A stretch of DNA of 64,000 nucleotides from Halorubrum sp. Hd13 (GTDB lineage Archaea > Halobacteriota > Halobacteria > Halobacteriales > Haloferacaceae): positions 1 through 64,000 of the forward strand of contig NZ_NHOY01000096.1 in assembly GCF_002252755.1 (NCBI RefSeq), written 5' to 3'. Made by a program: the position numbers and the translations under genes. The first letter of the stretch is position 1, and each line of letters opens with the position of its first letter. Below the pieces are notes generated by a model. The model was given only the letters and a program-made list of their open reading frames with translations. It made no database searches and was not told the DNA's origin. Of the stretch, positions 18,806 through 25,537 are shown piece by piece.

Positions 18806-20371
18806 TTACGCGTTCTCGACCGCGGCCACCGCCTCGGCGACGACGCGCTCGACGTCGGCGATCAGGTCGGCGACGTCGTCGCTCTCGGCGTACACCCTGA
18901 CGTACGGCTCCGTGCCCGAGGGACGGACGAGCGTCCACGACGCGTCCGGGAACTCCAGGCGCACCCCGTGGTCGGTGTCCACGGTCGCGCCGGGGAACGC
19001 CTCCGGGAGCGCCGTCTCCAGCCGCTCCATCGCGCCGGTCTTGGCGTCGTCCGGGCAGTCGACGCTGGCCTTGCGGTACGGGCGCTCCGTGATCGGCTCG
19101 CGCAGGCCGTCGAGCCCCTCGTCGGCGACGAGTCGAGCGATCACGGCCGCCGAGGCGACGCCGTCGATCCACTCGCCGAGGCCGACGTGGATGTGCTTCC
19201 ACGGCTCCGCGGCGAAGACGACGCGGGTGTCGGTTCCAACTTCTCCGGCGGCGCCCGCCTCTCCGACCGCGCCCGCCTCTCCGAGGGCGCCCGCCTCGGT
19301 CGCGTCCGCCCGGACCGCGGCGATGCCCTCGTGGAGCGCGCCCAGGCGCACTCGCTCGACGCGCCCGCCCGCCTCGCGGACGCGCTCGTCGATCCGCCCC
19401 GAGGCGTTCGGCGTCGTGACGACCACGGGGTCGGCGGCGTCGCTCTCTCGCGTGTACCGCTCCGCGAGCATCGCGAGGACGGTGTCCTCGTGGACGACCT
19501 CGCCGTCGGCGTCGACGATGACGATCCGGTCTGCGTCGCCGTCGTGCCCGATCCCGAAGGCGAACCCCTCCGGGTCGTCGTTCCCGTCGCCCTCGCCGCC
19601 CTCGGCGTCGTCGTCGCTCACAGTCCGGCGGCCCGGGTCAGCGACGCCCTCGTTGGCGTCGGCCACGAACGCCCGGAGGTCGCGGAGCGTCTCCGGGGTC
19701 GGCTTGCTCCCACGGCCGGGGAAGTGGCCGTCGACGTTCCCGTTGAGCGTGACGACCTCGGCGCCCATCTCGCGGAGCGCGGTCGGCGTCGCCGGCGCGG
19801 CCATCCCGTTCCCGCAGTCCACCGCGACCCGGAGCCCGTCGAGCGGGGCGCCGAACCGCTCCGCGTACGCGCGGACGTCGGCGAGGTACCCGTCGAGCGG
19901 GTCGACGCGCTCCGCCTCGGTCCACGCGTCCCACGCCGCCGGCGGCGCCTCGCCCGCCACGCGCTCCTCGACGGCGCGCTCGGCCTCGCGGTCGAACTCG
20001 CTGCCGTCGCGGAACAGCTTGATCCCGTTGTCGGTCGGCGGGTTGTGCGAGGCGGTGAGCATGACTCCGTACCGCCCCCGCGAGGCGTGCGCGAGCGCCG
20101 GCGTCGGGAGCCGCCCCGCGCGCACAACGCGGACGCCGCCCGACGCGAGCCCCGACTCCATCGCCGCCGCGAGCGCGGGCCCGGTCACGCGACCGTCGCG
20201 GGCGAGCGCGATTTCGGCGGGGCGCGAGTCGTCCGCCGTCGACCCGTCTCCGTCGGTCTCAGCGTCCTGCCGTATCTCCGCCGCGACGGCGCGTCCCACC
20301 GCGAGCGCGAGCTCGGGGGTGACCCGCTCCGTCGCGCTTCCGCGGATCCCCGCGGTTCCGAACAGGTCCAT
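18806..20371 (-). CDS. phosphohexomutase (phosphoglucomutase/phosphomannomutase/GlmM family)
   Basis: 521 residues. Active-site phosphoserine loop MLTASHNPPTDNG (about 110), metal-binding loop GHDGDADR (about 275), and phosphate-binding motif RPSGTEPYVRVYAE near the C-terminus are all present. These enzymes interconvert hexose-1- and hexose-6-phosphates. The protein is longer than the usual 440-460 residues. Two low-complexity insertions explain this: an acid-rich loop near 245-260, and an Ala/Gly/Glu repeat encoded by an 18-bp tandem repeat at 19243-19296. Substrate specificity cannot be assigned. Confidence 0.9.
   Translation of the reverse strand: MDLFGTAGIRGSATERVTPELALAVGRAVAAEIRQDAETDGDGSTADDSRPAEIALARDGRVTGPALAAAMESGLASGGVRVVRAGRLPTPALAHASRGRYGVMLTASHNPPTDNGIKLFRDGSEFDREAERAVEERVAGEAPPAAWDAWTEAERVDPLDGYLADVRAYAERFGAPLDGLRVAVDCGNGMAAPATPTALREMGAEVVTLNGNVDGHFPGRGSKPTPETLRDLRAFVADANEGVADPGRRTVSDDDAEGGEGDGNDDPEGFAFGIGHDGDADRIVIVDADGEVVHEDTVLAMLAERYTRESDAADPVVVTTPNASGRIDERVREAGGRVERVRLGALHEGIAAVRADATEAGALGEAGAVGEAGAAGEVGTDTRVVFAAEPWKHIHVGLGEWIDGVASAAVIARLVADEGLDGLREPITERPYRKASVDCPDDAKTGAMERLETALPEAFPGATVDTDHGVRLEFPDASWTLVRPSGTEPYVRVYAESDDVADLIADVERVVAEAVAAVENA
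19243..19296. repeat. 18-bp tandem repeat inside the phosphohexomutase gene
   Basis: Three consecutive 18-bp units share the core GCGCCCGCCTCTCCG, giving a repeated Gly-Glu-Ala-Gly-Ala-type hexapeptide in the protein. The length keeps the reading frame. It looks like in-frame slippage within a surface loop. Confidence 0.8.
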
Positions 20372-20489
20372 ACCCGCGGTGTCGGCGGCCGTTCGTTAGA
20401 AGTCGTCGGTTGCGGGCCGTCGACCGCGGCCGCAACGCCTCGGGCGTCGGGCGTCGCGTTTAAGACCGCGGCGGGCCCACGCTCGGCGT

Positions 20490-20768
20490 ATGTCCGACCG
20501 CAGGCGAGCGCACGTGTACGTCTCGGGACGCGTGCAGGGCGTCTACTACCGTGCGACGACCCGCGACACCGCCCGCGAGAAGGGGGTCGACGGCTGGGTG
20601 CGCAACCTCGACGACGGGCGCGTCGAGGCCGTCTTCGAGGGACCGGAGGACGCGGTCCGGGAGACGGTCGCGTGGTGCGAGACGGGGAGTAAGGCGGCCG
20701 ACGTCGACGACGTCGACGCGACGTACGAGGAGCCGGAGGGGCTGGACGGGTTCGAGGTGCGGTGGTGA
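20490..20768 (+). CDS. acyP: acylphosphatase
   Basis: 92 residues. The phosphate-binding motif is RRAHVYVSGRVQGVYYRATTRDTA, with the catalytic Arg in GRVQGVYYR. The catalytic Asn lies in DGWVRNLDDGRVEAVFEG. It hydrolyses carboxyl-phosphate bonds such as acetyl phosphate. A TTTAAG box about 28 nt upstream supports the start. The gene is convergent with the zinc-knuckle gene. Confidence 0.95.
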   Translation: MSDRRRAHVYVSGRVQGVYYRATTRDTAREKGVDGWVRNLDDGRVEAVFEGPEDAVRETVAWCETGSKAADVDDVDATYEEPEGLDGFEVRW

Positions 20769-20830
20769 CCGACGAACGGTGACGGTTGGCTGCGCGAAGA
20801 CCGCTCGTCGCGCGAGGACCGCTCGCCGCG

Positions 20831-21292
20831 CTAGGGCGTGACCCGATCGCCGGGACGGTCGCGGACGCCCAGCTCCTCCAGCGCGCGCAACACCACGATC
20901 GCTTCGACGACGTCGCGCTCCTCGGTGTAGGGGTCGTCGACCGCGTCGAGCGTCGCCTCGGCCTCGGCCGCCAGCCGTGACTCCAGCTCGGTCTGATCGG
21001 TTTCGCCTTTCACCGCCGACAGCAGGGCCTCGTGGTCCTCGCGGAGGTCGAGCGAGACGTGCGCCGCGTTGCACCGCGAGAGCGGGTGGGCGTCCATCTC
21101 GATGGCGAGGTCGCTCACGAGCTCCCAGTCGTCGGCGCAGAAGCGGAGCGTCACCGTCTCGACCACGTCGCGCCACGAGATGGGGCCGCCGTTCTCCATC
21201 AGCGTGAGCGCCCGCGGCGGCACCGCGATCCGGGTGTGGGTGTCGTCGCGACCGCAGAGGCAACAGGGGGTGTTTTTCAGTCCGGCGTACAC
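20831..21292 (-). CDS. zinc-knuckle protein of unknown function
   Basis: 153 residues if the GTG at 21292 is used. That start includes the CCLCGRDD zinc-knuckle-like segment near the N-terminus; the next candidate (ATG 21199) would remove it. The middle of the protein (RFCADDWELVSDLAIEMDAHPLSRCNAAHVSLDLREDHEALL) has more Cys and His residues. The C-terminal half is helical and acidic. No family is recognised. A TATA-like TTATAAA on the minus strand near 21358-21366 lies upstream, giving a leader of roughly 40 nt. Confidence 0.65.
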   Translation of the reverse strand: MYAGLKNTPCCLCGRDDTHTRIAVPPRALTLMENGGPISWRDVVETVTLRFCADDWELVSDLAIEMDAHPLSRCNAAHVSLDLREDHEALLSAVKGETDQTELESRLAAEAEATLDAVDDPYTEERDVVEAIVVLRALEELGVRDRPGDRVTP

Positions 21293-21465
21293 GCGGATCC
21301 GTACGGACCGAGGGGACGTGTGCGTTTCGCCGGCGGGAGCCGGTGGCCGGCGACGCGGTTTATAAGAAGGGCGAACGCCGGCACTGACGGTTATAAAAAT
21401 GAGCAGTGCGGCGGCGCGTGCCTGTGAGCGGCCCCTCGGGCCGCGAACCGCGCGCGCGAGGGAGC

Positions 21466-21490
21466 CCGCGGCCGCCATTGGCGGCCGCGG
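21466..21490. repeat. perfect 11-bp hairpin with ATT loop
   Basis: The arms CCGCGGCCGCC and GGCGGCCGCGG are exact reverse complements, separated by ATT. It is one of four strong hairpins in the element at 21391-21650; three of the four have 3-nt loops. Confidence 0.85.
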
Positions 21491-21553
21491 CGAGGCTGGG
21501 GAGGCGCGAGGCTGCAGTCGAGGTGCGGTCGGGTGGGACTCAAAGGGGCAGTC

Positions 21554-21574
21554 GCCGGCGGCTCCGCCGCCGGC
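21554..21574. repeat. perfect 9-bp hairpin with TCC loop
   Basis: The arms GCCGGCGGC and GCCGCCGGC are exact reverse complements around TCC. It directly follows the GTGGGACTCAAAGGGGC box. Confidence 0.85.
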
Positions 21575-21638
21575 TCCAGAGGCGCGAGCCCTCGCGGTTG
21601 GGGCTTTGGGGGGTGTTCACCCTCGATCCATCAGCAAC

Positions 21639-21683
21639 CGCTTATAAACAAACGGCAGTGAAACCGAGTTTCACTTATAAGCG
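21639..21683. repeat. nested inverted repeat containing two TATA-like boxes
   Basis: An outer repeat pairs CGCTTATAA (21639-21647) with TTATAAGCG (21675-21683). Inside it, GTGAAAC (21658-21664) and GTTTCAC (21668-21674) flank CGA. The TTATAA cores could act as divergent TATA boxes, or the repeat could be an element boundary. Confidence 0.75.
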
Positions 21684-21706
21684 ATCGCCGACCGCGTCAC
21701 CGGATT

Positions 21707-22096
21707 CTACCCGCTACATTCGGCGAGCCACTCGTGGGCCCAGTCGTCGATCTCCTCGAAGACGGGCGCGAGCGACTCCCCCTTCGGCGTGAGGCTGTAG
21801 TACGTCGCCACCGGCGACTCCTCTTCGAGCCGGCGGTCGACGAAACCGGTCTCCTGGAGGTCGTCGAGCACGCGCGAGAGGGTCCGTGCGTTCGCGTCCG
21901 TCTCGCGCTTGAGCTCGTTGAACCGCGACTCGCCGTTCAACAGCTCGTGGAGGACGACGAGCCGCCAGCGCGAGCCGATCTGTTCGAGCGAGTCGACGAC
22001 GGGGCACGGGGTGTCCGGGGCGGACGCGTCGCCCGTCTCGGCCTGCGTCTCTGTCGTTTCCGCCAGATCGGAGCCGGCGAGGTCCTGCGATGACAT
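21707..22096 (-). CDS. HxlR-family (DUF24) transcriptional regulator, probable redox sensor
   Basis: 129 residues. The HxlR winged helix spans about 30-120 (CPVVDSLEQIGSRWRLVVLHELLNGESRFNELKRETDANARTLSRVLDDLQETGFVDRR). Cys31 lies just before the domain, where the sensing Cys of Bacillus YodB/CatR/HypR lies, and a second Cys is at 127. In those proteins, quinones or aldehydes modify the Cys and relieve repression. The gene is divergent from the DoxX gene and separated from it by 69 bp carrying repeated operator-like boxes. Autoregulation and control of DoxX-VOC-flavin reductase are inferred. Confidence 0.9.
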   Translation of the reverse strand: MSSQDLAGSDLAETTETQAETGDASAPDTPCPVVDSLEQIGSRWRLVVLHELLNGESRFNELKRETDANARTLSRVLDDLQETGFVDRRLEEESPVATYYSLTPKGESLAPVFEEIDDWAHEWLAECSG

Positions 22097-22165
22097 CGGT
22101 GTTACCTACTTACACTATTGTCCGGGAAGCGATAAATAGGTTACGTCCGTATACGTAGTTACACG
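22097..22165. promoter_or_regulatory. divergent promoter with two near-identical operator-like boxes
   Basis: TACCTACTTACAC (22103-22115) and TACGTAGTTACAC (22152-22164) match at 11 of 13 positions in the same orientation. The first sits 7 nt from the HxlR start and the second abuts the DoxX start. Between them, GATAAATA (22131-22138) lies about 30 nt before the DoxX ATG, a suitable TATA box for a leaderless mRNA. TACGT and ACGTA also form a short inverted repeat at 22142-22157. Confidence 0.65.
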
Positions 22166-22615
22166 ATGTTAGCTGAATTCACGACGCTACCGCTACAGAT
22201 CGACGCCCCGCTCGCGGGCGAACTGTTCCTTATCGGCCGGATCCTGTTCGGCGCGACGCTCGCGTTCATGGGCCTGAACCACTTCATGGACGTCGACACC
22301 ATGGCCGGTTACGCCGAGTTCAAGGGGCTCCCGGCGCCCCGCTTCTCGGTGGTCGCCTCCGGGCTCGTGCTCGTGCTCGGCGGGCTCGGAATCGTCGTCG
22401 GCGTCTTCCCCGTGCTCGCGGCCGGCGCGCTCGCCGCCTTCCTGCTCGTCTCGGCCGTGACGATGCACGACTTCTGGTCGGTCGACGACCCGGAGGAGAA
22501 GCAGAACGAGATGACGGGCTTCCTCAAGAACGTCTACGGCGCCGGCGCCGCGGTCGCGCTGCTCGCCGTCGGCGGCACCGCGTGGCCCTACGCGCTGGGG
22601 ATCGGCCTGTTCTGA
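22166..22615 (+). CDS. DoxX family membrane protein
   Basis: 149 residues with four membrane helices. GRILFGATLAFMGLNHFMDVDTMAGYAEFKGLPAPRF is the DoxX/CatD signature. DoxX proteins are small quinone-associated or redox membrane proteins. Bacillus CatD (YfiD) is encoded with a VOC dioxygenase and controlled by an HxlR-type regulator, the same arrangement as here. The operator-like box touches the ATG. Confidence 0.92.
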   Translation: MLAEFTTLPLQIDAPLAGELFLIGRILFGATLAFMGLNHFMDVDTMAGYAEFKGLPAPRFSVVASGLVLVLGGLGIVVGVFPVLAAGALAAFLLVSAVTMHDFWSVDDPEEKQNEMTGFLKNVYGAGAAVALLAVGGTAWPYALGIGLF

Positions 22616-22754
22616 ACGGCCCGGACCGCGCCGAACTGAACGCGACCGCGCCGTACTGAACGCGGCCGCGCCGAGCCGACCGTCCCGTCTTCTGACCGCG
22701 GTTCCGAGCCGCCAGTACCACTAACTGACTCCGCGACCACTCGATTACACGATC

Positions 22755-23237
22755 ATGACCGACGCCCCGCCCACCACCGGACTGCACCACGTGACGAACA
22801 TCTGCACCGACATGGACGAGACGGTCGCGTTCTACGAGGACGCGCTCGGCTGGCACACGGTCAAGCGGACCCAGAACTACGACGACCCGGGGACGCCCCA
22901 CTACTACTTCTCGTCCACGCCGGCGGGGGAGCCGGGGACCAACGTCACCTACTTCGAGTACCCGAACTCGCAGGGCGCGCCCGGCCCGGGCGCGAGCCAC
23001 CACTTCGCGTTCGGCGTCGCGGACGAGGAGACGCTCCGCGAGTGGCAGGCGCACCTCCGCGAACAGGAGGTGCGCGTCTCCGAGGTGAAAGACCGCACCT
23101 ACTTCAAGAGCATCTACTTCAGCGACCCCGACGGGCTCGTCTTCGAGCTGGCGACGGAGGGGCCGGGGTTCACCCGCGACGAGGAGGAGCCCGGCAGCGA
23201 GGAGATCGACCCGTTCGCCGAGGGGTACGAGAGCTGA
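22755..23237 (+). CDS. VOC-family (glyoxalase/ring-cleavage dioxygenase-like) protein
   Basis: 160 residues, one VOC module pair: TTGLHHVTNICTDMDETVAFYEDALGWHTVKRTQNYDDPGTPHYYFSS and GASHHFAFGVADEETLREWQAHLREQEVRVSEVKDRTYFKSIYFSDPDGLVFELATEG. The His and Glu residues at the usual metal-binding positions are present (HH near 11-12, HH near 80, FELATEG). It matches the N-terminal half of ring-cleaving dioxygenases of the LinE/MhqO type. The flavin reductase start follows its stop directly, so the two genes are an operon. The substrate is probably a quinone or catechol (inference). Confidence 0.88.
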   Translation: MTDAPPTTGLHHVTNICTDMDETVAFYEDALGWHTVKRTQNYDDPGTPHYYFSSTPAGEPGTNVTYFEYPNSQGAPGPGASHHFAFGVADEETLREWQAHLREQEVRVSEVKDRTYFKSIYFSDPDGLVFELATEGPGFTRDEEEPGSEEIDPFAEGYES

Positions 23238-23891
23238 ATGGCGGACGAGCGCTTCGCTGACGACCGCCCCGACGACGACCCGGTGACCGAGGCGACCGGG
23301 GCCTCTCACCGCAGCGGCGAGCCGGACGCCTTCGGGTCGCCGTACCGCCTGCTCTCAACCGCGGTGACGCCGCGCCCGATCGCGTGGGTCTCCTCGCGGG
23401 GCCCGGCCGGCGAGAACCTCGCGCCGTACAGCTTCTTCAACACCGTCGCGATCGACCCGCCGGTCGTCGCGTTCTCGCCGGTGGCGACCGCGGCCGACCC
23501 GAAGGACACGCTCGCGAACGCCCTGGAGACGGAGGCGTTCGTCGTCAACGTCGTCACCGAGGACGTCGTCGAGGCGATGAACGCGTCGAGCGCGACGCTC
23601 GAGGCGGGGGAGAGCGAGTTCGATCACGTCGGGATCGACCGCGCGCCGTCGGCGCGCGTCGACGCGCCCCGGGTGGCCGCGGCGGCCGTGAGCCTGGAGT
23701 GCCGGCTGTACGACGCCGTCGAGATCGGCACCTCGACGCTGGTGCTCGGCGAGGTCGTGTACGCCCACGTCGCCGAGGCGGCGCTTACCGACGGGGCGAT
23801 CGACGTGGACCGGCTCGACACGGTCGGCCGGCTCGCCGGCGGCTGGTACGCGAGCACCGACGACCGGTACGAGCTGGAGCGGCCGCCGTAG
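23238..23891 (+). CDS. flavin reductase domain protein
   Basis: 217 residues. The FMN-binding flavin reductase-like domain begins YRLLSTAVTPRPIAWVSSRGPAGENLAPYSFFNTVAIDPPVVAFSP (about 35-80). The ATG follows the VOC stop with no gap, indicating translational coupling. Such proteins reduce FMN or quinones with NAD(P)H. Together with the VOC and DoxX proteins this suggests detoxification of quinone-like electrophiles. Confidence 0.9.
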   Translation: MADERFADDRPDDDPVTEATGASHRSGEPDAFGSPYRLLSTAVTPRPIAWVSSRGPAGENLAPYSFFNTVAIDPPVVAFSPVATAADPKDTLANALETEAFVVNVVTEDVVEAMNASSATLEAGESEFDHVGIDRAPSARVDAPRVAAAAVSLECRLYDAVEIGTSTLVLGEVVYAHVAEAALTDGAIDVDRLDTVGRLAGGWYASTDDRYELERPP

Positions 23892-23950
23892 CGCGGCGCC
23901 GTCGCAGTTCGGTCGCTCTCGTCCGCTCGACGGACTCCCCTCGCAGTCCG

Positions 23951-24469
23951 CTAGCCCTCGGTCTCGTCCTCCACGAGCGCCGCGAACCGGTCGAGCGCGC
24001 GCCGACAGACCGGGACGTACCAGGCCGCGGCGATCGGCACCTCGACGACGACGCGGCTGCGGTCGGACGCCCCGGCGTAGCTGTCGACGCGGTGGCCGGT
24101 CGCCGGGATCCCGGCGACCCGCCAGTCCCAGCGCCGCCCGTTGCACGCGGTCACGCGGAACGGGACCCACGCGCCGCCGACCCGGACCCGTCCCCTCGTC
24201 CCCCGAGTCACGTAGCGGTCGTCGCTCTCGACCGCGTCGATCGCCGGCCCCCAGTCCGGCCAGGTGCGGGTGTCGCGGAGGGCCTCGGCGGCGACCGACG
24301 GCGCGACCGCGACGTCGCGACCCACGGCGAGCGTCGTTCCCTCCCGGACGACCGTCGACGCGGACTCGCCGCCGGACCCGCTCGGGCCGCAAAGCCCTTC
24401 GAGGTCCAAACCCCCGTCGAAATCGAAACGTCCGTCCGATTTATCGTTCGAACGAGACCGGTAATTCAC
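23951..24469 (-). CDS. SRPBCC (START-like) domain protein
   Basis: 172 residues. The N-terminal 45 residues are polar and low-complexity. From about 48, GRDVAVAPSVAAEALRDTRTWPDWGPAIDAVESDDRYVTRGTRGRVRVGGAWVPFRV fits the SRPBCC fold used to bind hydrophobic ligands. It is convergent with the flavin reductase gene. An in-frame start further downstream at the valine of VVREGTTLAV cannot be excluded. The ligand is unknown. Confidence 0.75.
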   Translation of the reverse strand: MNYRSRSNDKSDGRFDFDGGLDLEGLCGPSGSGGESASTVVREGTTLAVGRDVAVAPSVAAEALRDTRTWPDWGPAIDAVESDDRYVTRGTRGRVRVGGAWVPFRVTACNGRRWDWRVAGIPATGHRVDSYAGASDRSRVVVEVPIAAAWYVPVCRRALDRFAALVEDETEG

Positions 24470-24512
24470 GATCCGTCAAAGGATCTCGTCGTAGTTAAGC
24501 CGACGTATATTA

Positions 24513-24528
24513 ATACCTTAAATGGTAT
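24513..24528. repeat. short inverted repeat between divergent genes
   Basis: ATACC and GGTAT flank a 6-nt A/T spacer, in an A/T-rich gap between the SRPBCC gene and the microprotein gene. It could be an operator or a transcript hairpin. Confidence 0.4.
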
Positions 24529-24590
24529 CAGGACTCATTATCTCTTTCCACGAAGGGTTAATACGGGGATCATCGCTAGAGTAGTCCAAT

Positions 24591-24710
24591 ATGGCAGACG
24601 ACCGCGACACCATGAAAGACGTCTCGCACACTGCACCGCACGACACATCGGCCAAGCGGGTCTGGGAACGAGGCCGAGGCCCGGTCGAGGAAGAGGAAGA
24701 AGAGGAGTAA
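24591..24710 (+). CDS. 39-residue microprotein with polyglutamate tail
   Basis: ATG 24591 to TAA 24710, giving MADDRDTMKDVSHTAPHDTSAKRV, then WERGRGPVE and a run of glutamates. A TTAATA box at 24558-24563 lies about 28 nt upstream, right for a leaderless transcript. The sequence is unusually ordered for a chance ORF, and I have the impression that a similar HTxPHDTSAxRVWERGRGPV protein recurs in haloarchaea. The role is unknown. It lies 136 nt before the DUF21 gene on the same strand. Confidence 0.72.
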   Translation: MADDRDTMKDVSHTAPHDTSAKRVWERGRGPVEEEEEEE

Positions 24711-24846
24711 CGCACCGACACCGACTGCCCAGTTCTGACGACGCGGCCGATCAGCGGCGCGTCGTACGCCGAATCGGGAGCGGAGCGACCCTGAGCCTAT
24801 CGCGCCCGGCCGACACCCTCTTTGAGGTCGTTTTTAAACACATCGT

Positions 24847-25362
24847 ATGGTCGGAGTCGCACTCGGGTTGGCCGGGATCGTCGCGGTAACGGTGCTACTG
24901 GGATTCAGCGCGTTCTTCTCGAGCTCTGAGACCGCGATCTTCTCGCTTCCGGCGGAGTGGTTCGAGCGGCAGGCCGACTCGGACGACCCGCGGGGACACG
25001 TCCTGAAGGAACTCTACGACGACCCCCATCGACTGCTGGTGACGCTGCTCGTCGGTAACAACGTCGTCAACATCGCCATCTCGAGTATCGTGACCGTTCT
25101 GGTCGCCAGCCACCTCCCCTCCGGCGCCGCGGTCGTGGTGACGACCGTCTGTACGAGCGTTCTCGTCCTCGTGTTCGGCGAGATCGTCCCCAAGGCGTTC
25201 GGCCTCGGAAACGCCGAGACGTGGTCGCTGCGGATCGCGTCGCCGGTCCGACTCGTCGAGCGCGTCCTCTCGCCGCTCATCACGTTGGTCGACGGGATCA
25301 GCCGTCGGATGAACGCGTACATCAGCGGCGACGCGAACATCGAGAAGCCGTACACCGACTGA
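24847..25362 (+). CDS. DUF21 (CNNM) membrane domain protein without CBS domains
   Basis: 171 residues. The hallmark FSAFFSSSETAIFSLP (about 20-37) and LVGNNVVNIAISS (about 65-77) define the DUF21 transmembrane domain, and GEIVPKAFGLGNA the third conserved block. Three to four helices are visible. Related CorC/CNNM proteins export Mg2+ or Na+ and carry cytosolic CBS domains, which are absent here. This is a stand-alone transport domain, a form known in haloarchaea. Confidence 0.9.
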   Translation: MVGVALGLAGIVAVTVLLGFSAFFSSSETAIFSLPAEWFERQADSDDPRGHVLKELYDDPHRLLVTLLVGNNVVNIAISSIVTVLVASHLPSGAAVVVTTVCTSVLVLVFGEIVPKAFGLGNAETWSLRIASPVRLVERVLSPLITLVDGISRRMNAYISGDANIEKPYTD

Positions 25363-25537
25363 CGCGGACGAACCGTCGGGACTTCTCGGCCGCCGGGGCG
25401 TCGATGTCGACCCGCGGCTTCCGACGGTCCGAGCGGTTCCGCTCCGGTGCCGCGAGCGACGCGGCTCCCTCGGTTCCGTTCTCGCGGGTGATAGCCGCGG
25501 AGGTGGGTTTAACCCGGCCCGCGGACGACCGGTCTCC

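Larger units (their letters stand above)
21293..21706. other. gene-free region with a hairpin-rich repeat-like element
   Basis: 414 bp with no convincing gene. It holds a minus-strand promoter (about 21358-21366), a plus-strand TTATAAAA box (21391-21398), and perfect hairpins at 21428-21444, 21466-21490, 21554-21574 and 21583-21596. A nested palindrome lies at 21639-21683. A short plus-strand ORF across it has strongly biased composition and follows the hairpins. The region does not resemble tRNA, RNase P RNA or SRP RNA. I recall similar elements, with GTGGGACTCAAAGGGGC, scattered through Halorubrum genomes. Confidence 0.65.

Noticed and set aside
21399-21647. 82-residue plus-strand ORF (MSSAAARACERPLGPRTAR...)
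   Set aside because: It lies wholly over the hairpin-rich element, has very biased Arg/Ala/Gly content with no domain, and its codons follow palindromic DNA. I recall the same kind of ORF being called in many Halorubrum repeat copies. It is better explained as a repeat artefact.
21293-21706. Possible tRNA, RNase P RNA or SRP RNA gene
   Set aside because: No cloverleaf, no RNase P conserved GAGGAAA-type block and no SRP Alu/S-domain features were seen.
24832-24839. TTTTTAAA as TATA box of the DUF21 gene
   Set aside because: It lies only 8-15 nt before the ATG, too near for a leaderless start, and the DUF21 N-terminus is well supported at 24847.
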